From assembly GCA_903926465.1 (NCBI GenBank), contig CAIYJE010000172.1, forward strand, positions 1-37,012: 37,012 nucleotides of DNA, written 5' to 3'. Made by a program: the position numbers and the translations under genes. Shown piece after piece: positions 23,719-32,623 of the stretch; the first letter of the stretch is position 1; each line of letters starts with the position of its first letter. Origin of the DNA: an uncultured Planctomycetales bacterium. Its GTDB lineage: Bacteria > Planctomycetota > Planctomycetia > Isosphaerales > Isosphaeraceae. The notes beneath the pieces are model-generated. The model searched no databases, had not been told where the DNA came from, and saw only the letters and a program-made list of their open reading frames with translations.

Positions 23719-24771
23719 ATGAAAGTCCTCGTTACCGGTGGCGCGGGATTTATTGGCAGTACGCTTGTCGATCGGTTGCTCGCTGACGGACATCAGATTA
23801 CGGTCTACGACAACTTTTCGACTGGCAAATACGAGTTTGTGGCTCAGGTGCGAGGTAACCCCGCGTACGAGCTTGTTGAGGCGGACCTGCAAGACGAGGC
23901 GTGTCTGAGGACCGCGATGGCTGGGCAGGAGTTTGTGTTTCACTTTGCGGCCAATGCCGATGTCCGGTTCGGAACCCAGCATCCACGGAAGGACCTGGAG
24001 CAAAACACGATTGTCACGCAGAACGTGCTCGAGGCCATGCGGCTTCAGGGTGTGCGCCGTATTGCATTTTCGTCAACTGGGTCCATTTATGGTGAAGCGA
24101 GCCTTTTTCCCACCCCTGAAGACTGTCCTTTCCCGGTACAAACCTCGCTCTATGGCGCCTCGAAACTTGCCTGTGAAAGTTTGATCACGGCTTATTGCTC
24201 AGGTTTTGGGTTCCAGGCTCATATTTTTCGATTTGTCTCCATTTTGGGCGAGCGATACACCCACGGTCACATTTTCGATTTCTTTCAAAAGCTTGGTGCC
24301 GACTCCCGTTCCATCGAGGTTCTGGGTAACGGCCAGCAGCGTAAGAGCTATCTGTACGTTCACGACTGTATTGATGCCATGCTATTGGCGATCGAAAAGG
24401 CCCAGGATTCGGTCAACATCTTGAACCTTGGAACCAACGAATACTGCACGGTTGATGATTCTCTGGGTTGGATTTGCAAACAGCTCGGCTTGGTACCAGA
24501 ACGTCGGTATACAGGGGGTGAGCGCGGTTGGGTGGGAGACAGTCCGTTCATCTTCCTGGATACGAACAGGATCCGATCCCTTGGCTGGAAACCTCGTCTG
24601 ACCATTCGTGAGGGGGTGATTCGAACCCTCCAATACCTTCAGGACAACGCATGGGTACTCAACCAGGCAATACCGCGCTTGCAAACCGATCAGCAATCAT
24701 CACAGGAGCCAGCCAGGGACTTGGCCGGGAAATCGCCCGCCATTTCGTTCGACAGGGAGCCTCGGTTCTGA
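23719..24771 (+). CDS. NAD-dependent epimerase/dehydratase (UDP-glucose 4-epimerase-like)
   Basis: Extended-SDR sugar-nucleotide enzyme of 350 residues. The NAD motif G-G-A-G-F-I-G-S is at 7-14, the catalytic S-S-T-G-S-I-Y-G-E region near 115-123, and the Y-G-A-S-K (Y-x-x-x-K) near 139-143. Substrate-domain signatures R-F-V-S-I-L-G and R-K-S-Y-L-Y-V-H-D are present. The natural C-terminus would be just after E-G-V-I-R-T-L-Q-Y-L; the last ~38 residues are read inside the next gene in another frame (121-base overlap). The sugar substrate is unknown. Confidence 0.9.
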   Translation: MKVLVTGGAGFIGSTLVDRLLADGHQITVYDNFSTGKYEFVAQVRGNPAYELVEADLQDEACLRTAMAGQEFVFHFAANADVRFGTQHPRKDLEQNTIVTQNVLEAMRLQGVRRIAFSSTGSIYGEASLFPTPEDCPFPVQTSLYGASKLACESLITAYCSGFGFQAHIFRFVSILGERYTHGHIFDFFQKLGADSRSIEVLGNGQQRKSYLYVHDCIDAMLLAIEKAQDSVNILNLGTNEYCTVDDSLGWICKQLGLVPERRYTGGERGWVGDSPFIFLDTNRIRSLGWKPRLTIREGVIRTLQYLQDNAWVLNQAIPRLQTDQQSSQEPARDLAGKSPAISFDREPRF

Positions 24772-25535
24772 TCGTCGCTCGCTCTCCTGACCTGCTTCTG
24801 GAAGCCGAGGGCGAACTCCGTTCCATGGTTTCGCCTGGGGGTCAGCAGATCCTGAGCTATACAGGTGACGTGTCCACCCCTGAGGCTTGCACGCAGATTG
24901 CCGAACGGGCCATGGATGCGTTCGGTGGGCTCACGATCCTGGTCAATAATGCTGGCATTCTGGGTGAGCTTGGGCGCATCGAGGATGTTGCCTGGGAGGA
25001 TTGGGCTCAGGTGATTGCCGTCAACGTTTTCGGGCCTGCGCTTTTGTGTCGGGCTGTGATTCCCCAGATGCGTCATCAGGGTTATGGAAAGATCATCAAT
25101 GTTTCGGGAGGCGGAGCCACGAAACCGCTGGCAGGCATGAGCGCCTACGCCGCTTCAAAGGCCGCGCTCGTTCGCCTGACCGAAAACCTTGCCCTTGAAC
25201 TCAGTGGGGCAGGCGTGGACGTGAACGCCATCGCCCCGGGTGCCCTCAATACGAGATTGCTTGACGAGATGCTTGCGGCGGGTCCAGCCAGGCTGGGTGA
25301 CGAGTTTTATGAGGGGGCACTCCGTCAGCGTGAGACCGGAGGGAACTCACTTGAGTACGCGGCTGCGTTAAGCGTGTTCCTGGCCTCGGCAGCCAGCGAC
25401 GGCATTAGCGGGCGGTTGATCAGTGCTGTTTGGGACGACTGGGCTAGCCTTGCAGGTCGACGTACGGAACTTGCGGCCGGCGACGTTTACACGCTTCGGA
25501 GAATCGTTCCGGCGGATCGGGGGCTGTCATGGTGA
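24651..25535 (+). CDS. Short-chain dehydrogenase/reductase
   Basis: Classical SDR oxidoreductase, 294 residues, NAD(P)-dependent. T-G-A-S-Q-G-L-G-R-E is at about 18-27, N-N-A-G near 98-101, the catalytic Ser in N-V-S-G-G-G and Y-A-A-S-K near 165-169. The C-terminal extension (V-W-D-D-W then D-V-Y-T-L-R-R-I) resembles SDRs found in bacterial surface-glycan loci, so a role in modifying an NDP-sugar is likely (inference). The start is ATG 24651 with a CAGGA sequence about seven bases before it, inside the end of the epimerase gene. Its 3' end overlaps the next gene by seven bases. Confidence 0.9.
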   Translation: MGTQPGNTALANRSAIITGASQGLGREIARHFVRQGASVLIVARSPDLLLEAEGELRSMVSPGGQQILSYTGDVSTPEACTQIAERAMDAFGGLTILVNNAGILGELGRIEDVAWEDWAQVIAVNVFGPALLCRAVIPQMRHQGYGKIINVSGGGATKPLAGMSAYAASKAALVRLTENLALELSGAGVDVNAIAPGALNTRLLDEMLAAGPARLGDEFYEGALRQRETGGNSLEYAAALSVFLASAASDGISGRLISAVWDDWASLAGRRTELAAGDVYTLRRIVPADRGLSW

Positions 25536-26581
25536 TGCACATTGCAATTGTGGGTTGTGGCCTGATTGGCAACAAGCGTGCGCTGGCGGCGCGTGGTTGC
25601 AAGGTTGTAGCAGCCGTGGATACCAATCTTGAACGCGCTGCTGCCCTGGCTGCCAGATTTCCTGGTTGTGAAATATCGAGCGACTGGAGCGAGTCTGTTC
25701 GACGCCCAAACGTAGACGCTGTCTTCGTGTCAACTACCAACCACATGCTGGTTCCGGTGCTCGAAGCTGCACTGCAAGCCGGCAAACATGTGCTGGTCGA
25801 AAAGCCGGCCGCCCGCAGCGTCTGGGAGCTTGAGCCGGTTGCAAGGCTGGCCAGAGACTCCAAGGTTATCGTCAAGGTTGGGTTCAACCATCGGTTTCAT
25901 CCAGCCTTTCGGAAGGCTCGAGAGATCTTTGACAGCGGAGTGCTTGGTCCTCTGATGTATATTCGTGCGCGTTACGGACACGGTGGCCGCATCGGTTATG
26001 ATCGAGAGTGGCGAGCCGATCCGGTGGTCGCCGGCGGGGGAGAGATGCTTGATCAGGGGGTCCACCTGGTCGACCTGGCGCGATGGTTCGCGGGTGAGTT
26101 CACCGAAGTCTCGGGACATGTGGGGACCTACTTCTGGGATATGCCTGTTGAGGACAACGGCTTCGCACTCTTGAAGACCGCCGAAGGTCAGGTTGCCTGG
26201 TTGCATGCCAGTTGTACCGAGTGGAAGAACCTGTTCTGTTTTGAGATTTTCGGCCGGCACGGTAAGCTCCAGGTTGATGGCCTGGGGGGAAGTTACGGCG
26301 TCGAGCGTCTGAGCTTTTACCAGATGCTACCAGGCATGGGGCCGCCAGAGACGACGATCTGGGAATACCCGGGCGAGGACCTCTCTTGGAGAGAGGAATG
26401 TGACCATTTTCGTGCGTGTGTGGAGGGTGGTTGCCAGCCCGAAGGTGGGCTTGACGATGCGCTGGCCGCACTCCGTGTGATTGATCGCCTGTACGAACAG
26501 TCACAGGGTACGCAATACAAAAGACCTTCATCCGGTGATGGCAAGCATGTCTTGCCGGCAGACAGGAATGCTGTGAGATGA
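25529..26581 (+). CDS. Gfo/Idh/MocA-family oxidoreductase (cytosolic)
   Basis: NAD(P)-dependent sugar oxidoreductase, 350 residues. The N-terminal nucleotide fold has I-A-I-V-G-C-G-L-I-G (5-14) and the E-K-P-A-A-R catalytic-Lys motif near 91-96. The C-terminal domain carries G-G-G-E-M-L-D-Q-G-V-H-L-V-D-L (about 169-183), characteristic of the family. There is no signal peptide, unlike the second family member at 35351. It is coupled to the SDR upstream (7-base overlap) and to the methyltransferase downstream (ATGA at 26578). The first ATG (25529) and a second at 25535 are both possible starts. Together with the SDR it may carry out a two-step oxidation/reduction of an activated sugar. Confidence 0.92.
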   Translation: MVMHIAIVGCGLIGNKRALAARGCKVVAAVDTNLERAAALAARFPGCEISSDWSESVRRPNVDAVFVSTTNHMLVPVLEAALQAGKHVLVEKPAARSVWELEPVARLARDSKVIVKVGFNHRFHPAFRKAREIFDSGVLGPLMYIRARYGHGGRIGYDREWRADPVVAGGGEMLDQGVHLVDLARWFAGEFTEVSGHVGTYFWDMPVEDNGFALLKTAEGQVAWLHASCTEWKNLFCFEIFGRHGKLQVDGLGGSYGVERLSFYQMLPGMGPPETTIWEYPGEDLSWREECDHFRACVEGGCQPEGGLDDALAALRVIDRLYEQSQGTQYKRPSSGDGKHVLPADRNAVR

Positions 26582-27300
26582 ATCCTGCAGTTTGGCCTAA
26601 AGTGATCCCACCGCTGACTCCTGATCAAGAGGCGATCAGTAACGACTTTATGCGTTACTGGCACGAAATTCTGCCCAAACGTTACGGGGTTCTTGAATCG
26701 TTCAATCATGGTTATTCCGTGGCACATGCGCCAGTCGGATTCTCAAGAACTCTTGAGATTGGCGCGGGTCTAGGTACGCATCTAGAGTACGAGCATTTGA
26801 CGCCCGATCAGGAGCGTGAGTATGTGGCGCTCGACCTCCGGCCGAACATGGCTGAGAAGCTCAAGGAACGTTTTCCCCGCGTGCGCACCCTGGTGGCCGA
26901 CTGTCAAGAACGGCTTGATTACGAAGATGGCCACTTTGACCGCATCCTTGCCATCCATGTACTTGAACATCTGCCGAATCTTCCAGCCGCGGTTCGCGAG
27001 CTTCGCCGCCTTTGTGACATCAAGCGTGGGGTCCTTTCGGTAGTCATCCCATGCGAGGGAGGTTTGGCTTACGGCTTGGCGCGGCGAATCTCGGCCCAGC
27101 GGTACTTTGAAAAGCGATATAAACAGCCTTACCGATGGTTCATCGAGCGTGAACACATCAACCGGCCGGCCGAGATTTTCGAAGAGCTAAACCGAGAGTT
27201 CGTTTGCGTTCAGAAGTCATGGTTCCCGCTCCGTGTGCCATCGGTGAGTCTGAACCTCTGTATTGGACTGACTCTCCGGCCTCGTCCGTTGGCTGTGTGA
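26578..27300 (+). CDS. Class I SAM-dependent methyltransferase, glycan-cluster type
   Basis: The 240-residue methyltransferase has SAM motif I T-L-E-I-G-A-G-L-G-T-H (58-68), an acidic A-L-D-L-R-P motif II and a post-motif F-D-R-I-L-A-I-H-V-L-E-H-L-P (about 120-133), as in Ubie/type-11 enzymes. It starts inside the Gfo/Idh/MocA stop (ATGA overlap). The position in the operon suggests methylation of a sugar hydroxyl or a lipid-linked glycan, but the acceptor is not known. Confidence 0.88.
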   Translation: MNPAVWPKVIPPLTPDQEAISNDFMRYWHEILPKRYGVLESFNHGYSVAHAPVGFSRTLEIGAGLGTHLEYEHLTPDQEREYVALDLRPNMAEKLKERFPRVRTLVADCQERLDYEDGHFDRILAIHVLEHLPNLPAAVRELRRLCDIKRGVLSVVIPCEGGLAYGLARRISAQRYFEKRYKQPYRWFIEREHINRPAEIFEELNREFVCVQKSWFPLRVPSVSLNLCIGLTLRPRPLAV

Positions 27301-27307
27301 ACCGGAT

Positions 27308-27340
27308 CCCTGGCAACCTCTTACTCAACGGTTGCAAGGG
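27308..27340 (+). terminator. Hairpin after the methyltransferase gene
   Basis: CCCTGGCAACC (27308-27318) pairs with GGTTGCAAGGG (27330-27340) with one mismatch around an 11-base loop. It starts eight bases after the methyltransferase stop. No T run follows, so an intrinsic terminator is not certain; the membrane protein 120 bases on may still be co-transcribed by read-through. Confidence 0.35.
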
Positions 27341-27462
27341 ACCGAGAATTGTGATCAAGTTCGAATGACAGTTGACTTTGATTGTTGATCAATCACTGAT
27401 ATGAGCGAAACGGGGGGGCGCAATCCTCTGAACGGCCTTATCCTGTCTCTGCGACGAGAACC

Positions 27463-29043
27463 ATGATGCGACGTCGGCCAGGCTTTGAGATTGTTGGGAT
27501 TCTGATATTGGTGGGCTATGTGACCCTCGTCACCGTTTTCGGACGGTTTGTCGGGTTGGATGAGCCCGCATCCAAGGCTGCCGGTCGAGATTGGGGATTG
27601 AATGGGCACTGGGCTGCGCCGGAATTAGCAGGATGGCTTCCTTACACCGAGCCGCCGGTTGAGCAGTTCTATGGCATGTATCCACCGCTTTACGCGTTCG
27701 GATTCGGGCTGCTGGTGAGGCTTGTCGGCTTTGGGTGGCGGCAATGTGTGTTCTACGATGCCGCGATCCATGCTTCGCTGGCTTTTCTTGCGGTTCATGC
27801 CACGCGCAAGCTGGGTGGTAAGCGGTTTCCGGCCTGGCTTGGCTGGCTGGTTTCCCTGGCCATTTTGCCGCTGGGTACGGCCAGGGAAGCTCGGCCCGAC
27901 GAACTTGCGGCCTGCTTTGGGATTGGCGGCTTACTCTTGTTGTTAAGCGCAGGCCTTAGCCTGTCGCGGGTGCTTGGCTCGGGTCTGTTGTTTGGGCTTT
28001 GTGGCGGAACAAGCCTGGGCGCGGCTGCGATGCTAACCATGATTGCCGCCATGCTCGTTCTCACGCGTGAGGTAAGCTGGTTCCGCAGGCTTTCCCTGGG
28101 CCTGGTCTGGACGGTGGTGGCAGGTACAACCTTTGCTCTGATCGTAGTTCCGTTGCTGGTTTCCCATCCCGGCCTGCTCGACCAATTTCGGGCAAATTCT
28201 CGCACCACGCTGAGGTTGAATCAGACATTTGTGCAAAGGATTGTTGAAACTCTGCTCCCGGTCCTGACGTATTACAGGGACGTTGTCATTAGCGTGCTGG
28301 GGCCAGGGCTGGTTGGCTTGCTACTTTCGCTTCGCCTGGTTTGGAACGGAGAAGTACGGCGCTGGTGTAGTCGCTGGCTGGGACCAATTGGGGCGGTTTC
28401 CTTCTGGCTGGCAACCACTTGTAAGCCGCTTTATCTCTGGTTCCTCGGACCATGGCTGATCGCCCTCGCGGTGACGGAGCTGGCCAGCTCATGGTCGTCT
28501 TTGAACCGGTTACTTCGGGGAGCGGCCTTGCTGGTCTTGGCTGCGTCTCTGGTTTTAGGGTCCGAGTTGACGATTCGGGAGTCGATGCAGATTTTGAGTC
28601 TACCGCCCTCTCAAAAGCAGGACTGGAACCAACGAGTGCTCGAAGCCGTGATCCCTCCTGGCAGCGTGGTTCTGACGGCCGATGCCTGGTGGTTTCTGGC
28701 TGGCGACCGTGTGGTCTATGACCTTAGCTTTGCTCGTCCCGATATGGAGAAGGTGGATTTTGTGGTCCTCAGTGGGAATGGATCGGTTTCCTCTGGTCTC
28801 CCCAAGATCAGAAACTTTGTCGGTTTCGAGGCGTTTCCGTTACTGGAGAAGTTCCGCCCAGTGTCAGATAACCTGAACCGTTCCTGGCCCACGCTTTGGG
28901 GCCGACCGCTGGCCCGGCATACGAACGGATTTGGGACTTTGGTGCTAGAACGAATTTCCAGAGACGTGCAAGGAAAGCCTTCGCTCGAAACACAACGCGA
29001 GCACGCAGATCAAAATTCTTTGAGCAACGCGCCCACAGACTGA
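27463..29043 (+). CDS. Polytopic GT39/PMT-like membrane glycosyltransferase, unknown acceptor
   Basis: A 526-residue integral membrane protein with about ten hydrophobic spans. The first span is near residues 9-26 and is followed by a luminal-type loop with Asp and Trp (G-L-D-E-P, W-G-L-N-G-H-W) and the P-P-L-Y-A-F-G-F-G-L-L segment. E-A-R-P-D-E-L-A in a second loop is typical of GT-C enzymes of the mannosyltransferase-like group. The last ~140 residues are soluble (Y-D-L-S-F-A-R-P-D, F-E-A-F-P-L-L-E-K-F) and would face the periplasm. The start is ATG 27463 or the adjacent ATG 27466. It would transfer a lipid-linked sugar made by the GT2 enzyme (inference). Confidence 0.82.
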   Translation: MMRRRPGFEIVGILILVGYVTLVTVFGRFVGLDEPASKAAGRDWGLNGHWAAPELAGWLPYTEPPVEQFYGMYPPLYAFGFGLLVRLVGFGWRQCVFYDAAIHASLAFLAVHATRKLGGKRFPAWLGWLVSLAILPLGTAREARPDELAACFGIGGLLLLLSAGLSLSRVLGSGLLFGLCGGTSLGAAAMLTMIAAMLVLTREVSWFRRLSLGLVWTVVAGTTFALIVVPLLVSHPGLLDQFRANSRTTLRLNQTFVQRIVETLLPVLTYYRDVVISVLGPGLVGLLLSLRLVWNGEVRRWCSRWLGPIGAVSFWLATTCKPLYLWFLGPWLIALAVTELASSWSSLNRLLRGAALLVLAASLVLGSELTIRESMQILSLPPSQKQDWNQRVLEAVIPPGSVVLTADAWWFLAGDRVVYDLSFARPDMEKVDFVVLSGNGSVSSGLPKIRNFVGFEAFPLLEKFRPVSDNLNRSWPTLWGRPLARHTNGFGTLVLERISRDVQGKPSLETQREHADQNSLSNAPTD

Positions 29044-29451
29044 TTTAAAGATCGGGCGAGGCCGGCCAACTGCCGAACTTGCCACCAAAGGCTGCCTGGA
29101 CGGTGGGCATGCCCCTTGAAGAACCGGGGCCCGCATCACCCGTGCGTTTCGATCTTCGAAGGCTCGTTAAGCGGTCGTGCGGCACTTTGCCTGGCCGGAG
29201 AAATGGCATGCTATCGAGTCTTGGCCGATTTGCCCCGATTCGGTGCGCGTCGGTTTCTGGGGATCGGCCTGGAATTTGCTCCGTGGTTTGAGCTTTCCTG
29301 GCCCAGTGCGGTGTACCACGTGAGTCAGTGGGTGGATTGCTGCTAGCCTTTGCGGCTTCGTCAAGGGCTTGCCAGCAACGTTGAGGGCCGTCGATCATAC
29401 AAAGGATCTGCGGGTGATATGGGCCCGCATTCCCAGTGTCTGAGGTTTTTC
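29044..29451. other. Intergenic stretch with an unsupported short frame
   Basis: About 400 bases separate the membrane protein and the adenylate kinase. One frame (29116-29346, TTG start, + strand) gives a 76-residue translation with a fairly protein-like composition (W-F-E-L-S-W-P-S-A near its end). I find no ribosome site or family for it, so I do not call it a gene; it could be a decayed remnant. No terminator is evident. Confidence 0.35.
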
Positions 29452-30090
29452 ATGTCCATGTCTGTGGCGAACAAGTACCAGGCCATTCTTCTGTTCGGCA
29501 TGCCCGGGAGCGGCAAGGGCACGCAGGGAGCGGTTCTCGACCAGCTTCCCGGTTTTGTGCATATTTCCAGTGGAGATTTGTTCCGCAAGCTCCCCCGCTG
29601 GGGCACGCTGGGCCGTGAGGTCTTGCAGTACACCTCCAAGGGCTCGCTTGTTCCTGACGAACTCACGGTCAAGATCTACAAGCGGCAGTTGCAGTTGCTG
29701 GAAATGCAGGAATTGCTGTTGCCCAAGGAGCATATTCTGGTGCTCGACGGGTTGCCCAGAAATTATGCACAGGCAAAAATTCTGGACGAGATGATCGACG
29801 TGGTTCAGATTTTCCACCTAAAAATCAATGACATGGCCGGTGCGATTGATCGGCTGCGTGCCCGCGCGCTCCGAGAAAACCGCCTGGATGACACCAACGA
29901 AGATGTCATCTTGAGGCGAATCAAGGTGTATCACGAAGAAACCTACGACACCCTGTCGTTTTATGACCCCAAGCTGGTCACCGACATTGAAGCGGCCCAA
30001 ACTCCGCTGGCCGTGCATTGCGCCATTGTGAACCGGTTGCTGACCCTTGAGCAGCAGCGCAAGATCGAGCCGATGCCCGAATCTGTTTGA
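29452..30090 (+). CDS. Adenylate kinase family protein with short LID
   Basis: Nucleoside-monophosphate kinase that interconverts AMP, ADP and ATP. The 212-residue product has the P-loop G-M-P-G-S-G-K-G-T-Q (16-25), the AMP-binding I-S-S-G-D-L-F-R (about 38-45) and L-D-G-L-P-R-N (about 99-105), and the N-R-L-D-D-T-N-E-D segment. The LID is very short: the ~30-residue zinc-type insertion seen in many bacterial Adk proteins is absent, as in short-type enzymes. The start is ATG 29452, six bases after GAGG; further ATG/GTG starts lie at 29458 and 29464. Whether this is the only Adk of the cell cannot be told. Confidence 0.9.
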   Translation: MSMSVANKYQAILLFGMPGSGKGTQGAVLDQLPGFVHISSGDLFRKLPRWGTLGREVLQYTSKGSLVPDELTVKIYKRQLQLLEMQELLLPKEHILVLDGLPRNYAQAKILDEMIDVVQIFHLKINDMAGAIDRLRARALRENRLDDTNEDVILRRIKVYHEETYDTLSFYDPKLVTDIEAAQTPLAVHCAIVNRLLTLEQQRKIEPMPESV

Positions 30091-30175
30091 TCCGCCTGGC
30101 AACTGCCTGGCCGCCATTCTAAGGTTTTCTAACGGGGACCGGCTTCGTTTGTTCACGGCCCTGCTCACAACGGAG

Positions 30176-30205
30176 CCGAAACCCCGACCCGGTCCGGGGT
30201 TTCGG
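30176..30205 (+). terminator. Perfect 11-bp hairpin after adenylate kinase
   Basis: CCGAAACCCCG (30176-30186) and CGGGGTTTCGG (30195-30205) are exactly complementary around an 8-base loop, 85 bases after the kinase stop and upstream of the OPT gene. There is no T tail, so the function (terminator or processing site) is inferred from position and stem strength. Confidence 0.5.
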
Positions 30206-30336
30206 TGGTATCCGCGGGGCGGTAACGTGATGGAATTGGGAAGGATGCACCCAGCCGTGCATCCTGAAGCGGCTTTGGGCCACCGTCCGGTGATGCTGCC
30301 TTCGGTTTTCTGGCGATCATTAGGGAGACACCCTCC

Positions 30337-32550
30337 ATGTCCGAGTCTGCTGCGCACGTGTCTCGGGGCCAAGACCCCCCCCATGCCCGGGGCTTTCAGC
30401 CCTATGTGCCGGCCGATGAGAGCCCGCCAGAGCTCACGTGGTCGTCCGTTTTGCTAGGTACCATTCTGGGTGTGGTCTTCGGGGCCTCATCGCTTTACCT
30501 GTTTCTCAAGGTGGGGATGACGGTCTCGGCCTCAATTCCGGTGGCCGTGCTTTCAATCACCATCCTGCGCCAGATTGCGCGGGCCCTGGGAGACACCGCT
30601 CCGCAGATCCTCAAGAACAACATCGTTCAAACGGCCGGCTCGGCAGGTGAGAGTATTGCCTTCGGTGTGGGGGCCGCCATGCCCGCCCTGATGATTTTGG
30701 GCTATGAGCTGGAATGGTCTCGGGTTCTGCTGGTGGCCGTGCTGGGCGGATTGCTGGGGATCTTGATGATGATCCCGCTCCGGCGTGCCTTCATTGTGAA
30801 CCAGCACGGCACCCTGCCCTACCCAGAGGGGACCGCCTGTGCCAAGGTGCTGATTGCCGGTGAAGAAGGCGGCTCAAGCGCAAAAACCGTCTTTTTGGGG
30901 TTTGGCGTCGGTTTCGCCTACAAGATTTTGCAGGGGCTCAAGCTCTGGGCCGGAGACTGGGCGAAGCCAATCACAGGGATTTCTGGCTACAAAAATGCCG
31001 AGGTTGCGCTTGAGGCCGATCCCGCGCTCCTGGGCGTGGGCTACATCATTGGCCCGCGAATCGCATCGGTCATGGTGGCCGGCGGCATCCTGACCTCGCT
31101 GTTGTTGATCCCGCTCATCACCTACTTTGGTGAGCATGTCCCCACTGTGCTGGAACCGGCCAAGAGCAAGCTGGTTGGCGACATGCATCCGGGTGATATC
31201 AAGAATGATTATGTGAAGTACATCGGCGCTGGGGCGGTGGCCATGGGTGGAATCTTGAGCATGATCAATGCTCTGCCCCTGATCATCGGGTCTCTGGTGG
31301 GGAGCATGCGTTCGCTTGGTGGCCCCGGTGAAAAGACTCAACTGCTGCGGACCGAGCGTGATATTCCCATGCCGCTGGTGATTCTGGGGACTTTGCTGCT
31401 GGTGGGTGCCATGGCTGCCTCGCCGCTCATTCCCACCCAGCCGATGGGCCGGGTGATTGGCGGCGCGATGGTGGTTTTGTTCGGGTTCCTGTTCGTCACC
31501 GTCAGTTCGCGGATCACCGGTGTGATCGGGTCGTCCAGCAATCCGATCTCGGGGATGACCATTGCCACCTTGCTGCTGACCTGCTTGATTTTTGTGGTAC
31601 TGGGCTGGGTGGGCCCCGAGTATCGGCTGGTAGCGATTTCCATTGCTGGCGTGGTCTGCATTGCGTCCAGTAATGGCGGTACGATTAGCCAGGACCTCAA
31701 AACAGGCTACCTGGTGGGTGCGACCCCCTGGAAGCAACAGGTTGCCATTCTGGTGGGAGCCCTGGTCTCTGCCCTGATGATGGGTGGCACCTTGCTCTGG
31801 CTCAATAATGCCTTCACCACCATCACAGACCGGCCCGAAGAACTGCCCAAGGTGGCGGCCCCGGTTGATACCCTGGACCAGACCGACGTTGGCCTGGACG
31901 GCAAGACGTACAAAGTCTGGTGGGTGACCAACACCAACCAGGGGGCCGAGCCCGGCAAGTACCTGGTAGACCCCACAACCGGCGAAGCCAAATACCTGAT
32001 CGATCCTGGTATTGGCGGCCGGCTCAACTACACAACATCCGGTAACGAGGTCAAGAAGTTCAACCCGCCCCAGCCTCGCCTGTTCGCCACCATTATTGAC
32101 GGCATCATGAGCCGCGAACTTCCCTGGGGGTTGGTAATTTTGGGGGCCGTGCTTGCGATTGTGATGCAACTGGCGGGAGTCTCTGCCCTTGCCTTTGCGG
32201 TGGGGGTGTACTTGCCGCTTTCAACCACATTGCCCATCTTTATTGGTGGCCTGATTCGCGCTCTGGTAGACCGTGCTCTCAAGCTCTCAAATGAAGAGAG
32301 TGAAATGAGCAGCGGCACTCTGATGGCCACCGGCCTGATTGCCGGCGGATCTCTGGCGGGAATCATCACCACCTTGTTTGTAGCGGTAGAGGCCCTGGCC
32401 AGGTACACCGATTTCTCCAAGCTCGTTCAAATTCCCGTGCTGGTCCCATTCGGACTGCTCATGGCTGCACTTCTGGGGGTGGGGCTGATCGGTCACCGTT
32501 CTGGTGAACAAGATCCGAAACCTGAAGATCTCGGCCTTCCACCCGCATAG
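30337..32550 (+). CDS. OPT-family oligopeptide transporter
   Basis: A 737-residue polytopic transporter of the OPT family, which imports oligopeptides or metal chelates with a cation gradient. About fourteen or more hydrophobic spans are seen, starting near residue 35. Family-like loops include N-N-I-V-Q-T-A-G-S-A-G-E-S (near 90-102), L-P-Y-P-E-G-T-A-C-A (near 160) and S-S-N-G-G-T-I-S-Q-D-L-K-T-G (near 445). A soluble insertion near 495-585 (T-D-R-P-E-E-L-P to N-P-P-Q-P-R) interrupts the membrane part. ATG 30337 has GGGAG about 11 bases before it. The S46 peptidase follows 73 bases later, so the two likely work together in peptide use. Confidence 0.93.
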   Translation: MSESAAHVSRGQDPPHARGFQPYVPADESPPELTWSSVLLGTILGVVFGASSLYLFLKVGMTVSASIPVAVLSITILRQIARALGDTAPQILKNNIVQTAGSAGESIAFGVGAAMPALMILGYELEWSRVLLVAVLGGLLGILMMIPLRRAFIVNQHGTLPYPEGTACAKVLIAGEEGGSSAKTVFLGFGVGFAYKILQGLKLWAGDWAKPITGISGYKNAEVALEADPALLGVGYIIGPRIASVMVAGGILTSLLLIPLITYFGEHVPTVLEPAKSKLVGDMHPGDIKNDYVKYIGAGAVAMGGILSMINALPLIIGSLVGSMRSLGGPGEKTQLLRTERDIPMPLVILGTLLLVGAMAASPLIPTQPMGRVIGGAMVVLFGFLFVTVSSRITGVIGSSSNPISGMTIATLLLTCLIFVVLGWVGPEYRLVAISIAGVVCIASSNGGTISQDLKTGYLVGATPWKQQVAILVGALVSALMMGGTLLWLNNAFTTITDRPEELPKVAAPVDTLDQTDVGLDGKTYKVWWVTNTNQGAEPGKYLVDPTTGEAKYLIDPGIGGRLNYTTSGNEVKKFNPPQPRLFATIIDGIMSRELPWGLVILGAVLAIVMQLAGVSALAFAVGVYLPLSTTLPIFIGGLIRALVDRALKLSNEESEMSSGTLMATGLIAGGSLAGIITTLFVAVEALARYTDFSKLVQIPVLVPFGLLMAALLGVGLIGHRSGEQDPKPEDLGLPPA

Positions 32551-32623
32551 CACCCAGCCAACTGAGAGTGCCAAATTTCCAGCCCAGCCATCTTCAAATC
32601 ATCAACAAGGAAGGAAGACTCCC

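Noticed and set aside
29116-29346. 76-residue plus-strand frame before adenylate kinase
   Set aside because: TTG start without ribosome site and no recognisable family; kept only as a note on the intergenic stretch.
30874-32169. Antisense open frame of 431 residues inside the OPT gene
   Set aside because: His/Gly/Gln-rich and opposite a conserved transporter; it arises from codon bias and is not a gene.
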